Assembly (NCBI GenBank): GCA_013153575.1
Contig: JAADEE010000272.1
Coordinates: 1 to 5,859 of the forward strand
Reading direction: 5' to 3'
Length of the DNA stretch: 5,859 nucleotides
From: Chlorobiota bacterium
GTDB taxonomy: Bacteria > Bacteroidota > Bacteroidia > Bacteroidales > JAADGE01
Part shown: positions 5,828 to 5,859 of the stretch, one piece after another
Layout of the letters: each line of letters opens with the position of its first letter
Numbering within the stretch: the first letter of the stretch is position 1
Notes under the pieces: model-generated
Databases searched by the model: none
The model's input: the letters and a program-made list of their open reading frames with translations, nothing else
Told to the model about the DNA's origin: nothing
Position numbers and translations under genes: made by a program

Positions 5828-5859
5828 ATAAAAACGAAGAGGCTTGAAAAAGTGAGGGC
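5828..5859 (-). terminator. Possible right half of a terminator cut by the window edge
   Basis: Read on the minus strand, this ends CTTTTTCAAGCCTCTTC followed by GTTTTTATAT, which looks like the 3' arm and T-tract of an intrinsic terminator. The left arm would lie beyond 5859 and cannot be seen. If real, it ends an unseen minus-strand gene upstream and makes coaD the first gene of its own unit. Confidence 0.3.

Larger units (their letters stand above)
5701..5859. other. Non-coding entry region upstream of coaD
   Basis: This 159-nt stretch runs to the window edge and holds no recognisable gene. It contains the inverted repeat at 5795-5825 and a possible terminator half at 5828-5859. On the minus strand, two near matches to the -7 element (TACTTTTC at 5780-5773 and TATATTTC at 5744-5737) each lack the final G and a TTG about 19 nt upstream. 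The coaD promoter is therefore not identified. Confidence 0.6.

Noticed and set aside
5697..5858. A stop-free minus-strand frame from the window edge to a TGA overlapping the coaD ATG (about 53 codons)
   Set aside because: The translation (rich in F, K, L, N, Y) resembles read-through of AT-rich non-coding DNA. It runs across the palindrome and the likely terminator T-tract and shows no family motif. It cannot be fully excluded, because the upstream sequence is missing.

Overview
The window is very AT-rich (roughly 70% or more by eye), and every supported gene lies on the minus strand. It looks like chromosomal housekeeping DNA from a member of the Bacteroidota, most likely Bacteroidia. Three things point there. 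The S18, S6 and L9 proteins have Bacteroidales-like wording. The promoter before rpsF matches the Bacteroidota consensus (TTG, 19 bp, TAnnTTTG). Almost all starts lack a Shine-Dalgarno (SD) sequence. No mobile element, tRNA, rRNA or CRISPR array is visible.

In transcription order (right to left), 5859-5701 is a non-coding entry region. It holds a 15-bp inverted repeat and what looks like half of a terminator cut by the window edge. Then comes a compact four-gene cluster: coaD (coenzyme A synthesis), a small lone HsdR-N-type PD-(D/E)XK protein, a Nif3-family dinuclear-metal protein, and a coiled-coil/C4 zinc-ribbon protein. It ends in an 11-bp GC-headed hairpin at 2826-2855. Next is a secreted PafA-family alkaline phosphatase homologue (1175-2803). 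Last is the ribosomal operon rpsF-rpsR-rplI (S6, S18, L9) with its own promoter at 1110-1139. rplI runs off the left edge.

Two observations stand out. First, rpsR alone carries a near-perfect SD (8 consecutive bases, 7-nt spacing), starting directly after the rpsF stop codon. Bacteroidia ribosomes normally hide their anti-SD in a pocket made of bS21, bS18 and bS6, so this SD on the bS18 gene may be a feedback device that senses ribosomes lacking bS18. Second, the PafA-like protein keeps the whole fold and almost the same residue numbering as PafA, but has replaced five of the six metal ligands and the phosphate-binding arginine. It is probably a maintained, exported pseudo-phosphatase.
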